From the NCBI RefSeq assembly GCF_018069875.1, contig NZ_JAGQDF010000005.1:186001-250000 (forward strand): DNA of 64,000 nucleotides, written 5' to 3'. This document shows, piece by piece, positions 16,102 through 24,324 of the stretch. This DNA is from Ideonella alba (GTDB lineage Bacteria > Pseudomonadota > Gammaproteobacteria > Burkholderiales > Burkholderiaceae_C). Made by a program: the position numbers and the translations under genes. Numbering within the stretch: the stretch's first letter is position 1; each line of letters starts with the position of its first letter. The notes beneath the pieces were generated by a model, which saw only the letters and a program-made list of their open reading frames with translations, ran no database searches and was not told where the DNA came from.

Positions 16102-18330
16102 ATGCACTTCGACCTCACCGCCGAGATGCCCCGCGCCCTGCAGCACCTGCTGGCGCGCGATGCCACCGAGCCTGCCGAACTCCCCCGCCGCCAGTTCCTG
16201 AAGCTGGGCGTGGTCGGAGGCTTCGGCCTGGGCCTGTTTCCGCTGGGCGCCGCGGCGCAGGCCACGCCGGCCGCCGGCCTGAAGCCCCAGCAGCAACCTG
16301 CGGCATTCGTCATGATCGGCGCCGACGGAACGGTCACGATCACCGTCAACCGCCTGGAGTTTGGCCAGGGCATCAATACCGCGCTGCCGATGCTGCTGGC
16401 CGAGGAGCTGGACGCCGACTGGTCGCGCGTGCGCAGCCAGCTGGGCACCAACGACGGCGCCTACGCCGACCCGCTGTTCGGCCTGCATCTGACCGGCGGC
16501 TCCAATTCCATCAAAAACAGCTTCATGCAGTACCGCGAACTGGGTGCGCGCACCCGCGCGATGCTGCTGCAGGCCGCCGCCACGCGCTGGAGCGTGGATG
16601 TGGCCAGCCTGCGCACCGAGGCCGGCACGGTCCTGGGCCCGGCCGGCCAGAAGGCCGGCTACGGCGAGCTGGCCGCCGCCGCGATGGCCCTGCCCGTGCC
16701 CGAGAAGGTGGTGTTGAAGGACCCGGCGCAGTTCCGCCTGGTGGGCCGACCCACGCCGCGCCTGGACGCGCGCGCCAAGAGCAGCGGTCGCCAGTCCTTC
16801 GGCCTGGACGTGAAGCGCCCGGGCCAACTGGTCGCGGTGGTGGCTCGGCCCCCGGTCTTCGGTGCGAAGCCGCGCTCGGTGGACGACAGCGCCGCCAAGG
16901 CGGTCAAGGGCGTGCAGGCCGTGCTGCGCGTGCCGCTGGACCGCGGCGCCGAGGGCGTGGTGGTGATCGCCCGCAGCACCTGGCCGGCGATCCAGGGGCG
17001 CCAGGCCCTGAAGATCGAGTGGGACACCGCGGGTGTCGAGAAGGTCGACAGCGCCAGGCAGCTGGCCGACTACCGCGCGCTGGCCCGCCAGCCCGGACCG
17101 AAGCACTTCGACGCCGACATGACGCCGCTGGCCAACGCGCCCCGGCGCATCGAGGCCGAGTTCAGCTTCCCCTACCTGGCCCATGCGCCGATGGAGCCGC
17201 TGAACTGCACGGTCGAGCTGCGCGACGACGGTGCCACCGTGTGGGCGGGATCGCAGATGCCCGGCCTGGACGGCATGGCGGCGGCGCGCGTGCTGGGCCT
17301 GAAACCCGAGCAGGTGGCGCTGCAGGTGCAGATGGCGGGGGGCGGCTTCGGCCGCCGCGCGATCCCCACCAGCGACTACCTGGTCGAGGCCTGCGGGATC
17401 GCCAAGGCGGCCCGGGCGGCGGGCCTGAAGGCGCCGATCCAGACTGTCTGGACGCGCGAGGACGACCTGCGCGGCGGCTACTACCGCCCGATGCACCTGC
17501 ACCGCGCCGAGATCGGCTTTGACGCCCAGGGCCGCGTGCTGGCCTGGGACCATGTGATCGTCGGCCAGTCCATCGTCTCGGGCAGTCCCTTCGAGGCCAT
17601 GATGGTCAAGAACGGCATCGACAACACCGCGGTCGAAGGCATGCGCGAACCCTACGCCTTGCCGATGCGCCTGACCGTGCACCATCCTAAACAGAACGTG
17701 CCGGTGCTGTGGTGGCGCAGCGTGGGCAGCACCCACACCGCCTTCGTGATGGAGACGCTGCTCGACCAGATCGCCCGCGAGACGAACCAGGACCCGGTCG
17801 CCTACCGGCTGGCCCTGATGGGCGACAAGCACCCGCGCCACCGCGCGGCGCTGGAGCTGGCCGTGGCGCGCAGCGGCTACGGCAAGACGCCGCTGCCCGC
17901 CGGTCGCGCCTGGGGCGTGGCGCTGCACGAGTCCTTCAATTCGGTGGTGGCCTATGTGGTCGAGGCCTCGCTGCAGGGTGGCCGGCCGACGCTGCACCGG
18001 GTCACCGCGGGCGTGCACTGCAACCTGGCGGTCAACCCGCGCACGGTGGAAGCCCAGGTCCAGGGTGCGGCGCTGATGGGCCTGGGCATGTGCCTGCCTG
18101 GCGCGGCGATCACCTTGAAGGACGGCGTGGTGGAGCAGCAGAACTTCGGCGACTACACCGTGGCCCGGATGAGCGACATGCCCAGCTTCTCGGTGCACAT
18201 CGTGCCCAGCGCCGACGCGCCCACCGGCATGGGCGAGCCGGGCCTGCCGCCGCTGGCACCGGCCTTTGCCAATGCCGTGGCACGTCTGACCGGCAAGCCG
18301 ATCCGCCGATTGCCCTTTGATGCGGCCTGA
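16102..18330 (+). CDS. Molybdopterin-binding large subunit of a molybdenum hydroxylase (IorB/aldehyde dehydrogenase type)
   Basis: This is the catalytic subunit (742 residues) of a xanthine-oxidase-family hydroxylase that likely oxidises an aldehyde or N-heterocycle. A twin-arginine signal [16 protein letters not shown] at about residues 31-46 predicts folded export to the periplasm. Molybdopterin-binding signatures include [23 protein letters not shown] and the C-terminal [13 protein letters not shown] carrying the presumed catalytic Glu. The substrate is not deducible: the IorB-like two-subunit group has many substrates, and the AraC regulator of the YqhC-like class hints at an aldehyde. 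It is preceded by GGGAGA 8 nt before the ATG and followed by a strong 16-bp inverted repeat. Confidence 0.9.
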   Translation: MHFDLTAEMPRALQHLLARDATEPAELPRRQFLKLGVVGGFGLGLFPLGAAAQATPAAGLKPQQQPAAFVMIGADGTVTITVNRLEFGQGINTALPMLLAEELDADWSRVRSQLGTNDGAYADPLFGLHLTGGSNSIKNSFMQYRELGARTRAMLLQAAATRWSVDVASLRTEAGTVLGPAGQKAGYGELAAAAMALPVPEKVVLKDPAQFRLVGRPTPRLDARAKSSGRQSFGLDVKRPGQLVAVVARPPVFGAKPRSVDDSAAKAVKGVQAVLRVPLDRGAEGVVVIARSTWPAIQGRQALKIEWDTAGVEKVDSARQLADYRALARQPGPKHFDADMTPLANAPRRIEAEFSFPYLAHAPMEPLNCTVELRDDGATVWAGSQMPGLDGMAAARVLGLKPEQVALQVQMAGGGFGRRAIPTSDYLVEACGIAKAARAAGLKAPIQTVWTREDDLRGGYYRPMHLHRAEIGFDAQGRVLAWDHVIVGQSIVSGSPFEAMMVKNGIDNTAVEGMREPYALPMRLTVHHPKQNVPVLWWRSVGSTHTAFVMETLLDQIARETNQDPVAYRLALMGDKHPRHRAALELAVARSGYGKTPLPAGRAWGVALHESFNSVVAYVVEASLQGGRPTLHRVTAGVHCNLAVNPRTVEAQVQGAALMGLGMCLPGAAITLKDGVVEQQNFGDYTVARMSDMPSFSVHIVPSADAPTGMGEPGLPPLAPAFANAVARLTGKPIRRLPFDAA

Positions 18331-18345
18331 GCCCGGGTCTGGCGT

Positions 18346-18382
18346 GTGACAGCTGGCCGGCGGTCTGCCGGCCAGCTGTCAC
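18346..18382. terminator. Perfect 16-bp inverted repeat between hydroxylase operon and ppk
   Basis: GTGACAGCTGGCCGGC (18346-18361) and its exact complement (18367-18382) flank a 5-base loop. In RNA this is a very stable hairpin 15 bp after the upstream stop codon, so it probably ends the hydroxylase transcript, although no U tract follows. The right arm contains the CTGTCAC half-site of the PhoB-like box described next. Confidence 0.6.
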
Positions 18383-18409
18383 GGGAGCGTCACGCGGTCT
18401 TCATACACT
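18376..18409 (+). promoter_or_regulatory. PhoB-box-like promoter of ppk-sixA
   Basis: CTGTCAC (18376-18382) and GCGTCAC (18387-18393) are direct repeats at 11-bp phase, the layout of a PhoB box (two 7-bp repeats with a 4-bp spacer). A -10-like TACACT (18404-18409) follows 10 bp after the box, the spacing of Pho promoters in which the box replaces the -35. The spacer is GC-rich rather than AT-rich. The ppk ATG is 7 nt after the -10. Confidence 0.5.
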
Positions 18410-18416
18410 GCCCGGC

Positions 18417-20480
18417 ATGACCCGTCCGGACCATGCCGTGCCCCTGCTCGACCGCGAGCGCTCCCTGCTGGAGTTCAACCGCCGCGTGCTGGCCCAGGCG
18501 CGCCGCCCGGACGTGCCGCTGCTTGAGCGGCTGCGCTACATCACCATCGTCTCGTCCAACCTGGACGAGTTCTTCGAGGTGCGCTTTGCCGACGTGGTCG
18601 AGGCCGCGCGCAGCGGCACCAGCGCACCGGGCAGCCTGGCCAGTGTGGCGGCCGAGGCCCATGCGCTGATCGACGAGCAGTACGCGCTGTTCAACGACGA
18701 GGTGATGCCGGCGCTGGCCGCCCAGGGCCTGCGCATCGTCAACCATGCCGAGCGTGACCCGGCCCAGCGGCGCTGGGTCGAGCGCTTCTTCGAACGCGAG
18801 GTGCGACCGCTGCTGATGCCGGTGGTGCTGGACCCGGCGCATCCGTTTCCGCTGGTGGCCAACAAGTCGCTGAACTTCATCGTCCAGCTCTCGGGCCAGG
18901 ATGCCTTCGGGCGCGAGAACGCGATCGCCATCGTCAAGGTGCCACGCGTGCTGCCGCGGGTGATCCGCCTGCCGGCGGAGGTGTGCGCACCGGGCCAGCA
19001 GGTCTTCGTGATGCTGACCAGCGTGATGCGGGCGCACCTGGAGGCGCTGTTCCCGGGGCGCACGGTGGAGGCCTTCTCGCAGTTCCGAGTCACCCGCGAC
19101 TCCGACCTGGATGTCGACGAGGAGGACGTGGCCAACCTGCGCCAGGCCCTGCGCTCGGGTTTGAGCACCCGCCATTACGGCGAGGCAATCCGGCTGGAGG
19201 TGGTCAACACCTGCCCCGAGGCGCTGTGGCGCCTGCTGCTGGAGCAGTTCGATCTGCCCGATGCCGCCGTCTACCGCGTCAACGGTCCCGTCAACCTGGT
19301 GCGCCTGAACCAGCTGATCGACCAGGCCGACGATCCCGGTGGCCTGCGATTTCCGGGTTTCGAGCCACGTTGGCCCGAGCACGGCTGGCCGCGCGGCGAA
19401 TCGGTGTTCAACCTGCTGCAGCAGCGCGACCTGCTGCTGCACCACCCCTTCGAGAGCTTCGAGCCGGTCGTCGAGTTCCTGCGCCAGGCGGTGCACGACC
19501 CCGAGGTGCTGGCGATCCGCCAGACGATCTACCGCACCGGCGACAAGTCGGTGCTGGGCGACCTGCTGGTCGAGGCGGCGCGGCGCGGCAAGGAAGTCAC
19601 GGCGGTGGTCGAGTTGAAGGCCCGCTTCGATGAAGAGGCCAACATCAACTGGGCCGAGCGCCTGGAGGCCGTGGGCGCCCAGGTGGTGTACGGCGTGGTC
19701 GGTCTGAAGACCCACGCCAAGCTGCTGCTGGTGACGCGCCGCGAGACCGACCGCCGCGGTCGCACCCGCCTGCGCGACTACCTGCACCTGTCGACCGGCA
19801 ACTACAACCCCAAGACCGCGCGCTTCTACACCGACCTGGGCATGCTGACCGCTGACCCGGCGCTGTGCGCCGACGCCGAGGGGGTGTTCCAGCAGATCGC
19901 CAGCCAGGCCCGGGTGCGCCCCCCGCGTCAGCTGCTGACGGCCCCCTTCGTGATGCAGGATCGCCTGCTGGGTTGCCTGCGCCGCGTGGCCGATGCTGCC
20001 CGCGCCGGCCGGCCCGCCCGCGTGGTGCTCAAGTGCAATGCGCTGACCGACCTGCCGCTGATCGATGCGCTGGTGCGCGCCGCCCAGGCCGGCGCCGAGA
20101 TCGATCTGGTGGTGCGCGGCGCCTGCATGCTGCCGCCCGGGCTGCCCGGCTGGACCGAGCGGGTGCGGGTGCGCTCGATCGTCGGCCGCTTCCTGGAACA
20201 TTCACGGATCATCTACCTGCGCTGGGGCGATGCCCCCGACGAGGAGCAGCTGTGGCTGTCCAGCGCCGACTGGATGAACCGCAACATGACCCGCCGCGTG
20301 GAAGTGGCCTGGCCGGTGCGCGATCCGGCGCTGCGCCAGCGCGTGATCGACGAGGCCCTGGTGCCCTACCTGCACGATGCGCGGGATGCCTGGCAGCTGC
20401 GTTCCGACGGCCGCTATGAGCGGGTCGGCACCGACGGGCCGGGCGCGCAGACCGCTCTGCTGCGCCGCTACGGGGGCTGA
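18417..20480 (+). CDS. ppk1: Polyphosphate kinase 1
   Basis: PPK1 reversibly polymerises the gamma-phosphate of ATP into inorganic polyphosphate, a stress and phosphate store. The 687-residue protein has the four-domain PPK1 layout: an N-terminal helical domain (LLDRERSLLEFNRRVL), a head domain (VDEEDVANLRQAL) and two phospholipase-D-like C-terminal domains. His433 in THAKLLLV corresponds to the autophosphorylated histidine, and a second His is in LHLSTGNYNPKTARFYTD (near 457). It is complete and immediately followed by sixA. The promoter resembles a Pho-regulon promoter, consistent with control of polyphosphate synthesis by phosphate starvation in other proteobacteria. Confidence 0.96.
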   Translation: MTRPDHAVPLLDRERSLLEFNRRVLAQARRPDVPLLERLRYITIVSSNLDEFFEVRFADVVEAARSGTSAPGSLASVAAEAHALIDEQYALFNDEVMPALAAQGLRIVNHAERDPAQRRWVERFFEREVRPLLMPVVLDPAHPFPLVANKSLNFIVQLSGQDAFGRENAIAIVKVPRVLPRVIRLPAEVCAPGQQVFVMLTSVMRAHLEALFPGRTVEAFSQFRVTRDSDLDVDEEDVANLRQALRSGLSTRHYGEAIRLEVVNTCPEALWRLLLEQFDLPDAAVYRVNGPVNLVRLNQLIDQADDPGGLRFPGFEPRWPEHGWPRGESVFNLLQQRDLLLHHPFESFEPVVEFLRQAVHDPEVLAIRQTIYRTGDKSVLGDLLVEAARRGKEVTAVVELKARFDEEANINWAERLEAVGAQVVYGVVGLKTHAKLLLVTRRETDRRGRTRLRDYLHLSTGNYNPKTARFYTDLGMLTADPALCADAEGVFQQIASQARVRPPRQLLTAPFVMQDRLLGCLRRVADAARAGRPARVVLKCNALTDLPLIDALVRAAQAGAEIDLVVRGACMLPPGLPGWTERVRVRSIVGRFLEHSRIIYLRWGDAPDEEQLWLSSADWMNRNMTRRVEVAWPVRDPALRQRVIDEALVPYLHDARDAWQLRSDGRYERVGTDGPGAQTALLRRYGG

Positions 20481-20966
20481 ATGGACCTGATCCTGTGGCG
20501 CCATGCCGAGGCCGAGGAACTGGCCCCCGGCATCGACGACCCGCACCGCGGCCTGACCCCCCGCGGCCTGAAGCAGGCGCGGCGGGCCGCCGAGTGGCTG
20601 AACCGGTTCCTGCCAGCCGGCACCCGTGTGCTGAGCAGCCCGGCGCTGCGCTGCCAGCAGACGGCCGCCGCGCTGGAGCGGCGGGTCAAGCTGGTCGAGG
20701 CCTTGTCGCCCGAGGGCAGTGTCGAGGGCCTGCTGGCCGCGGCGCGCTGGCCCGAGGCCCGCGAGCCGGTGCTGGTGGTCGGCCATCAACCGACGCTGGG
20801 GCTGGTGGCGGCCTACCTGATGACCGGCGCGCGCCTGGGCGCCGACGCCGGCACGCTGCGGCCCTGGGCGGTCAAGAAGGGCAGCGTCTGGTGGCTGCGC
20901 CATCGCCCGCGGGAGGAGCGGGGCGAGGTGGTGCTGGTCGCGGTGCGCACGGCCGAAATGATGTGA
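20481..20966 (+). CDS. sixA: SixA-type histidine phosphatase
   Basis: This is a 161-residue member of the histidine-phosphatase (phosphoglycerate-mutase-like) superfamily. It has the RHAEAE motif at residues 7-12 (catalytic His8), LSSPALRCQQTA, the acid/base region LSPEGSVEGLL and the second histidine in VVGHQPTL. SixA dephosphorylates phosphohistidine proteins such as HPt domains or the phosphotransferase protein NPr. The start codon directly follows the ppk stop, so the two are one operon; the pairing ppk-sixA is common in Burkholderiales. Confidence 0.9.
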   Translation: MDLILWRHAEAEELAPGIDDPHRGLTPRGLKQARRAAEWLNRFLPAGTRVLSSPALRCQQTAAALERRVKLVEALSPEGSVEGLLAAARWPEAREPVLVVGHQPTLGLVAAYLMTGARLGADAGTLRPWAVKKGSVWWLRHRPREERGEVVLVAVRTAEMM

Positions 20967-20986
20967 GCCGGCACTGACCTACATGG

Positions 20987-21023
20987 CGCACTAAACAGGT
21001 GCGAAAGCGCACTGTAGGTGGGC
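20987..21023 (+). promoter_or_regulatory. Candidate NtrC (GlnG) binding sites upstream of amtB
   Basis: CGCACTAAACAGGTGCG (20987-21003) matches the NtrC pattern GCAC-N7-GTGC with the familiar TAAA centre. A weaker copy GCAC-N7-GGGC begins at 21009, 21 bp or two helical turns downstream. Both lie about 110-130 bp upstream of the predicted sigma-54 transcription start, the usual place for an NtrC enhancer. Confidence 0.6.
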
Positions 21024-21026
21024 GCA

Positions 21027-21144
21027 TTCGCGCGGCCGTGGTGCGCATCCATGCGCCGCGGCGCGGTGCAACGGGTGCCTGAGTGCACCAACGCGGGCAC
21101 ATCGATTGCTTTCCTGGTGCGGTTTTCGCGCGGCCGTGGTGCGC
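21027..21144 (+). repeat. Exact 20-bp direct repeat flanking the amtB promoter
   Basis: The sequence ttcgcgcggccgtggtgcgc occurs at 21027-21046 and again at 21125-21144, exactly 98 bp apart. The first copy is between the NtrC-like sites and the sigma-54 promoter; the second would lie in the 5' untranslated region. Its role is unknown. Confidence 0.8.
21095..21110 (+). promoter_or_regulatory. Sigma-54 promoter of amtB
   Basis: GGGCAC-N5-TTGCT (21095-21110) has the invariant GG and GC dinucleotides exactly 10 bp apart, as required for the -24/-12 elements. Transcription would start near 21121, leaving a leader of about 45 nt with GGAGAG before the amtB ATG. Confidence 0.7.
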
Positions 21145-21165
21145 CGCCCCCACCGGAGAGTCACG

Positions 21166-22368
21166 ATGGATCAGGTCAAGCAGGGCACCGACGCCCTGTT
21201 CATTTTGCTCGGCGCCATCATGGTGCTGGCCATGCACGCAGGCTTCGCCTTCCTGGAGCTGGGCACGGTGCGCAAGAAGAACCAGGTCAATGCCCTGGTC
21301 AAGATCCTGGTCGACTTTGCCGTCTCGACCATCGCCTACTTCTTTGTGGGCTACACCGTCGCCTATGGCGTCGACTTCTTCAGTGGTGCCGAGACGCTGG
21401 CCCAGAAGAACGGCTACGAGCTGGTCAAGTTCTTCTTCCTGCTGACCTTTGCCGCGGCGATTCCGGCCATCGTCTCGGGGGGCATCGCGGAGCGGGCCCG
21501 CTTCCAGCCGCAGCTGCTGGCCACGGCGCTGCTGGTGGGCTTCATCTACCCGCTGTTCGAGGGGGTGGTCTGGGGCGGCAAGTTCGAGCTGCAGGCCTGG
21601 CTCAAGGGCGTGGCCGGTGCCGAGTTCCATGACTTCGCCGGCTCGGTGGTGGTGCACGCGGTGGGCGGCTGGATCGGCCTGGCCGCGGTGCTGCTGCTGG
21701 GCGCGCGGCAGAACCGCTACCGCAAGGACGGCGCGATGAGCGCGCATCCGCCGTCGAGCATTCCCTTCCTGGCGCTGGGCGCCTGGATCCTGGCGGTGGG
21801 CTGGTTCGGCTTCAACGTGATGAGCGCGCAGACGATCGACAAGATCTCGGGCCTGGTGGCGGTGAATTCGCTGATGGCCATGGTCGGCGGCACGCTGGTG
21901 GCGGTGGTGATGGGCAAGAACGACCCCGGCTTCGCCTACAACGGCCCGCTGGCCGGCCTGGTGGCGGTGTGCGCCGGATCCGACCTGATGCATCCGGCCG
22001 GCGCGCTGGTGGTGGGCGGCGTGGCCGGGGCGATCTTCGTCTCGCTGTTCACGCTGACGCAGAACCGCTGGAAGATCGACGACGTGCTGGGCGTCTGGCC
22101 GCTGCATGGCCTGTGCGGCGCCTGGGGCGGCATCGCCTGCGGCATCTTCGGTCAGACCGCGCTGGGCGGACTGGGGGGCGTCACGCTCGGCGCGCAGCTG
22201 ATCGGCACGCTGGCTGGTGTGGCCTGGGCCTTTGCCGGCGGTCTGGTGGTCTATGGCGTGATCAAGGCGGTGCTGGGCCTGCGCCTGAGCCAGGAGGAAG
22301 AGTACGAGGGCGCGGATCTGTCGATCCACCGCATCGGCGCCACGCCCGATCGCGAAGTCAGCTGGTGA
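21166..22368 (+). CDS. amtB: Ammonium transporter (Amt family)
   Basis: This is a 400-residue inner-membrane ammonium channel with eleven predicted membrane helices. Family hallmarks include MHAGFAFLELGTVRKKN, DFAGSVVVHAVGGW (pore histidine), GWFGFNVMSA and a C-terminal tail EGADLSIHRIGA of the kind contacted by PII proteins. There is no E. coli-like cleaved signal extension. The upstream sigma-54 promoter and NtrC-like sites indicate induction in nitrogen limitation. No glnK lies next to it, so any PII partner is encoded elsewhere. The last 11 bp overlap the convergent histidine kinase gene. Confidence 0.95.
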   Translation: MDQVKQGTDALFILLGAIMVLAMHAGFAFLELGTVRKKNQVNALVKILVDFAVSTIAYFFVGYTVAYGVDFFSGAETLAQKNGYELVKFFFLLTFAAAIPAIVSGGIAERARFQPQLLATALLVGFIYPLFEGVVWGGKFELQAWLKGVAGAEFHDFAGSVVVHAVGGWIGLAAVLLLGARQNRYRKDGAMSAHPPSSIPFLALGAWILAVGWFGFNVMSAQTIDKISGLVAVNSLMAMVGGTLVAVVMGKNDPGFAYNGPLAGLVAVCAGSDLMHPAGALVVGGVAGAIFVSLFTLTQNRWKIDDVLGVWPLHGLCGAWGGIACGIFGQTALGGLGGVTLGAQLIGTLAGVAWAFAGGLVVYGVIKAVLGLRLSQEEEYEGADLSIHRIGATPDREVSW

Positions 22369-23689
22369 GTTCGGCGGCCTCGAGGGCCTGAACCGCCGGG
22401 GTCTGCGCCGCCCCACAGACGGGCAGCCACACCGAGAAATGGCTGCCCACGCCGGCCTGGCTGCGCAGGTCGATGCGGCCGCCATGGTGCTGCACGATCT
22501 CCTGCACGATCGACAGGCCCAGCCCGGCACCGAGCAGATGGCCGGACGGGTCGGCGCGGTAGAAGCGCTCGAAGGCGCGCTGCTGCTGCTCGGCCGTCAT
22601 GCCAATGCCCTGGTCGCTGACCGTGGCCACCGCCCAGTCCTGGCCGTCCAGGTGCTCGTGGTGCAGCTGCAGCTGCACCGGTGCGGGTGCGATGGAGTAC
22701 TTCAGGCCATTGGCCAGCAGGTTCACCAGCGCCTGGCGCAGCCGCGAGGCGTCGCCCATGACCCACAGCGCCTGCTCGCCGCAGGCGCACTGGAGCCGCT
22801 GGTCCTCGTCGGGCGACTGCGCCGATTCGATGGCCTCGCTGGCGATCTCCCGCAGGTCACAGGGCTGGCGCTGGAAGTCGGCGTCGCCGCGGGCATCCAG
22901 GCGCGCCAGGTCCAGCAGCTCGTCGACCAGGTGCTTGAGCACGCCCGCCTGGCGGTGCACGACGCTGCAGACCTGCTGCCGGCGCTCCTCGCTGAGCCGG
23001 CCGCTGGCCAGCAGTTCGGAGAAGCCGTAGACGCTGGCCAGCGGGGTGCGCAGCTCGTGCGCAGCGGTGGTCAGGAACTCGCTTTTCAGGCGCTCCACCG
23101 CGGTCTCGTGGGTGATGTCGCGGAAGTAGTAGACCCGCTGACTGCGGTCCTCGCGCGAGGTGCGCAGCAGGGTGCGCAGCGGCGGCCCGGCCAGCTCGAT
23201 GCGGGCGTCGCCGTCCAGCAGCGGCGGCATCGGGCGCTCGTCGCTGGCCAGTCCGGCCAGCCATTCGTCGGTGGCGGCCTCGCTCAGGCCCAGCAGTTCC
23301 TGCGGCCGCAGGCCGAACAGTTCGCTGAAGGCCGGATTGGTGAAGACCAGGCGCAGCTGCCCGTCGGTGTCGCGCTCGAACACCAGGACGGCGTCGGGCG
23401 ACAGGCCACTGACCGCGTCCAGCCAGCGGGTGCGCGCGGCCACCTCGTCGCCGCGGTCGGCGGTGGACCGCTCGGCATGCCAGCGCAGGCTGGATTGCCG
23501 CCACAGCAGCAGGGCCAGCAGGCCCGCGGCCGGCAGGGCCAGATGATCGGACAGGCCGGCAGCCAGCACCAGGCCGATCACGGCCGCAGCGGTCAGCCAG
23601 GGCCGCCCCAGCCCGCGCGCCAGCGCGCCGTCCGGTGCACCGACGACTCTTGGCGTGCGACGACGGCGGTGGTGTTCGATGACTTCCAC
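22358..23689 (-). CDS. Membrane sensor histidine kinase with PAS domain
   Basis: This is a 443-residue two-component sensor. The chosen start is GTG 23689 (VEVIEHHRRR), with GGGAAG 8 nt upstream and 34 bp after the response regulator stop; no ATG is available near the 5' end. Two adjacent membrane helices (about 28-62, with almost no periplasmic loop) precede a PAS domain (about 85-190). A HisKA domain follows with His211 in TAAHELRTP, then a HATPase domain with NLLANGLKYS, DQGIGM and GAGLGLSIV. The stimulus is unknown; the tiny periplasmic part suggests sensing in the membrane or cytosol. It forms an operon with the upstream receiver-only regulator and converges on amtB. Confidence 0.85.
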   Translation of the reverse strand: MEVIEHHRRRRTPRVVGAPDGALARGLGRPWLTAAAVIGLVLAAGLSDHLALPAAGLLALLLWRQSSLRWHAERSTADRGDEVAARTRWLDAVSGLSPDAVLVFERDTDGQLRLVFTNPAFSELFGLRPQELLGLSEAATDEWLAGLASDERPMPPLLDGDARIELAGPPLRTLLRTSREDRSQRVYYFRDITHETAVERLKSEFLTTAAHELRTPLASVYGFSELLASGRLSEERRQQVCSVVHRQAGVLKHLVDELLDLARLDARGDADFQRQPCDLREIASEAIESAQSPDEDQRLQCACGEQALWVMGDASRLRQALVNLLANGLKYSIAPAPVQLQLHHEHLDGQDWAVATVSDQGIGMTAEQQQRAFERFYRADPSGHLLGAGLGLSIVQEIVQHHGGRIDLRSQAGVGSHFSVWLPVCGAAQTPAVQALEAAELTS

Positions 23690-23723
23690 GCAATGCTTCC
23701 CGCAGTTCGGTGGGCCGGTGGTG

Positions 23724-24086
23724 TCAGAGGCTGCGCCGCACGACCTGCAGCAACTGGCGCGGGCTGAACGGCTTGACCAGGTAGTCGTCGGCACCGGCGC
23801 GCAACCCGGCCTGGCGGTCGGCGGCACCACTGCGCGCCGACAGCATCACGATGCGGGTGCGCTTGTGCGCCGCATCGCCCTTGAGCTTCTGGCACACGCC
23901 GATGCCGTCGATCGAGCCCGGCATCATCACGTCCAGCAGCAGCAGGTCGGGCTGCAGCTGGCGGGTCATCTGCAGCGCGGACTCGCCATCCTCGGCCTCG
24001 TGGATTTCGAAGTCGCTGGCTTCCAGGCTCATGCGGATCAGTTCGCGGATGTCGGGCTGGTCCTCGACGATCAGGATGCGCTTCAT
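23724..24086 (-). CDS. Single-domain response regulator (CheY-like)
   Basis: This is a 120-residue receiver domain with no output domain: MKRILIVEDQPD, phospho-acceptor Asp52 in LLLLDVMMPG, and the conserved Lys in DDYLVKPFS. ATG 24086 is used because it begins the domain and has GAGG about 9 nt upstream. It is the first gene of a pair with the PAS sensor kinase. A receiver alone usually acts by protein contact, for example on a flagellar motor or another kinase, so a link to the adjacent chemoreceptor is possible but not shown. Confidence 0.9.
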   Translation of the reverse strand: MKRILIVEDQPDIRELIRMSLEASDFEIHEAEDGESALQMTRQLQPDLLLLDVMMPGSIDGIGVCQKLKGDAAHKRTRIVMLSARSGAADRQAGLRAGADDYLVKPFSPRQLLQVVRRSL

Positions 24087-24172
24087 GGGTGGGGTCCTCA
24101 ATGCAGGCGTTGGCCGTGTCTGTCATTCACCCGGGCGTGGCGCGTACCCGCCACCAGGGTGCCTGAGCGGAC

Positions 24173-24199
24173 TCTAGGGCGCTTGCGGCACGCCGAAGC
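24173..24199 (+). promoter_or_regulatory. Weak sigma-28-like promoter upstream of the chemoreceptor
   Basis: TCTA (24173-24176), exactly 15 bp, then GCCGAAGC (24192-24199) resembles the flagellar sigma-28 pattern TAAA-N15-GCCGATAA in spacing and in GCCGA. Mismatches at both elements make it tentative. It lies 125 bp upstream of the chemoreceptor start. Confidence 0.3.
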
Positions 24200-24324
24200 C
24201 CGCATATACGGCCCCACAGCGGTGCATATCGCCAGACGCTGGGTCGCGGGATCCCCGTAAGCTGCCCCCCATTCCTCAACCCTGACCCAGCCGCGCCCGT
24301 CGCGGCGGCTGGACCTGTTCCGAG

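Noticed and set aside
24087-24324. A small gene or RNA gene in the gap before the chemoreceptor
   Set aside because: No convincing start, ribosome site or RNA fold was seen; only a weak sigma-28-like motif is noted.
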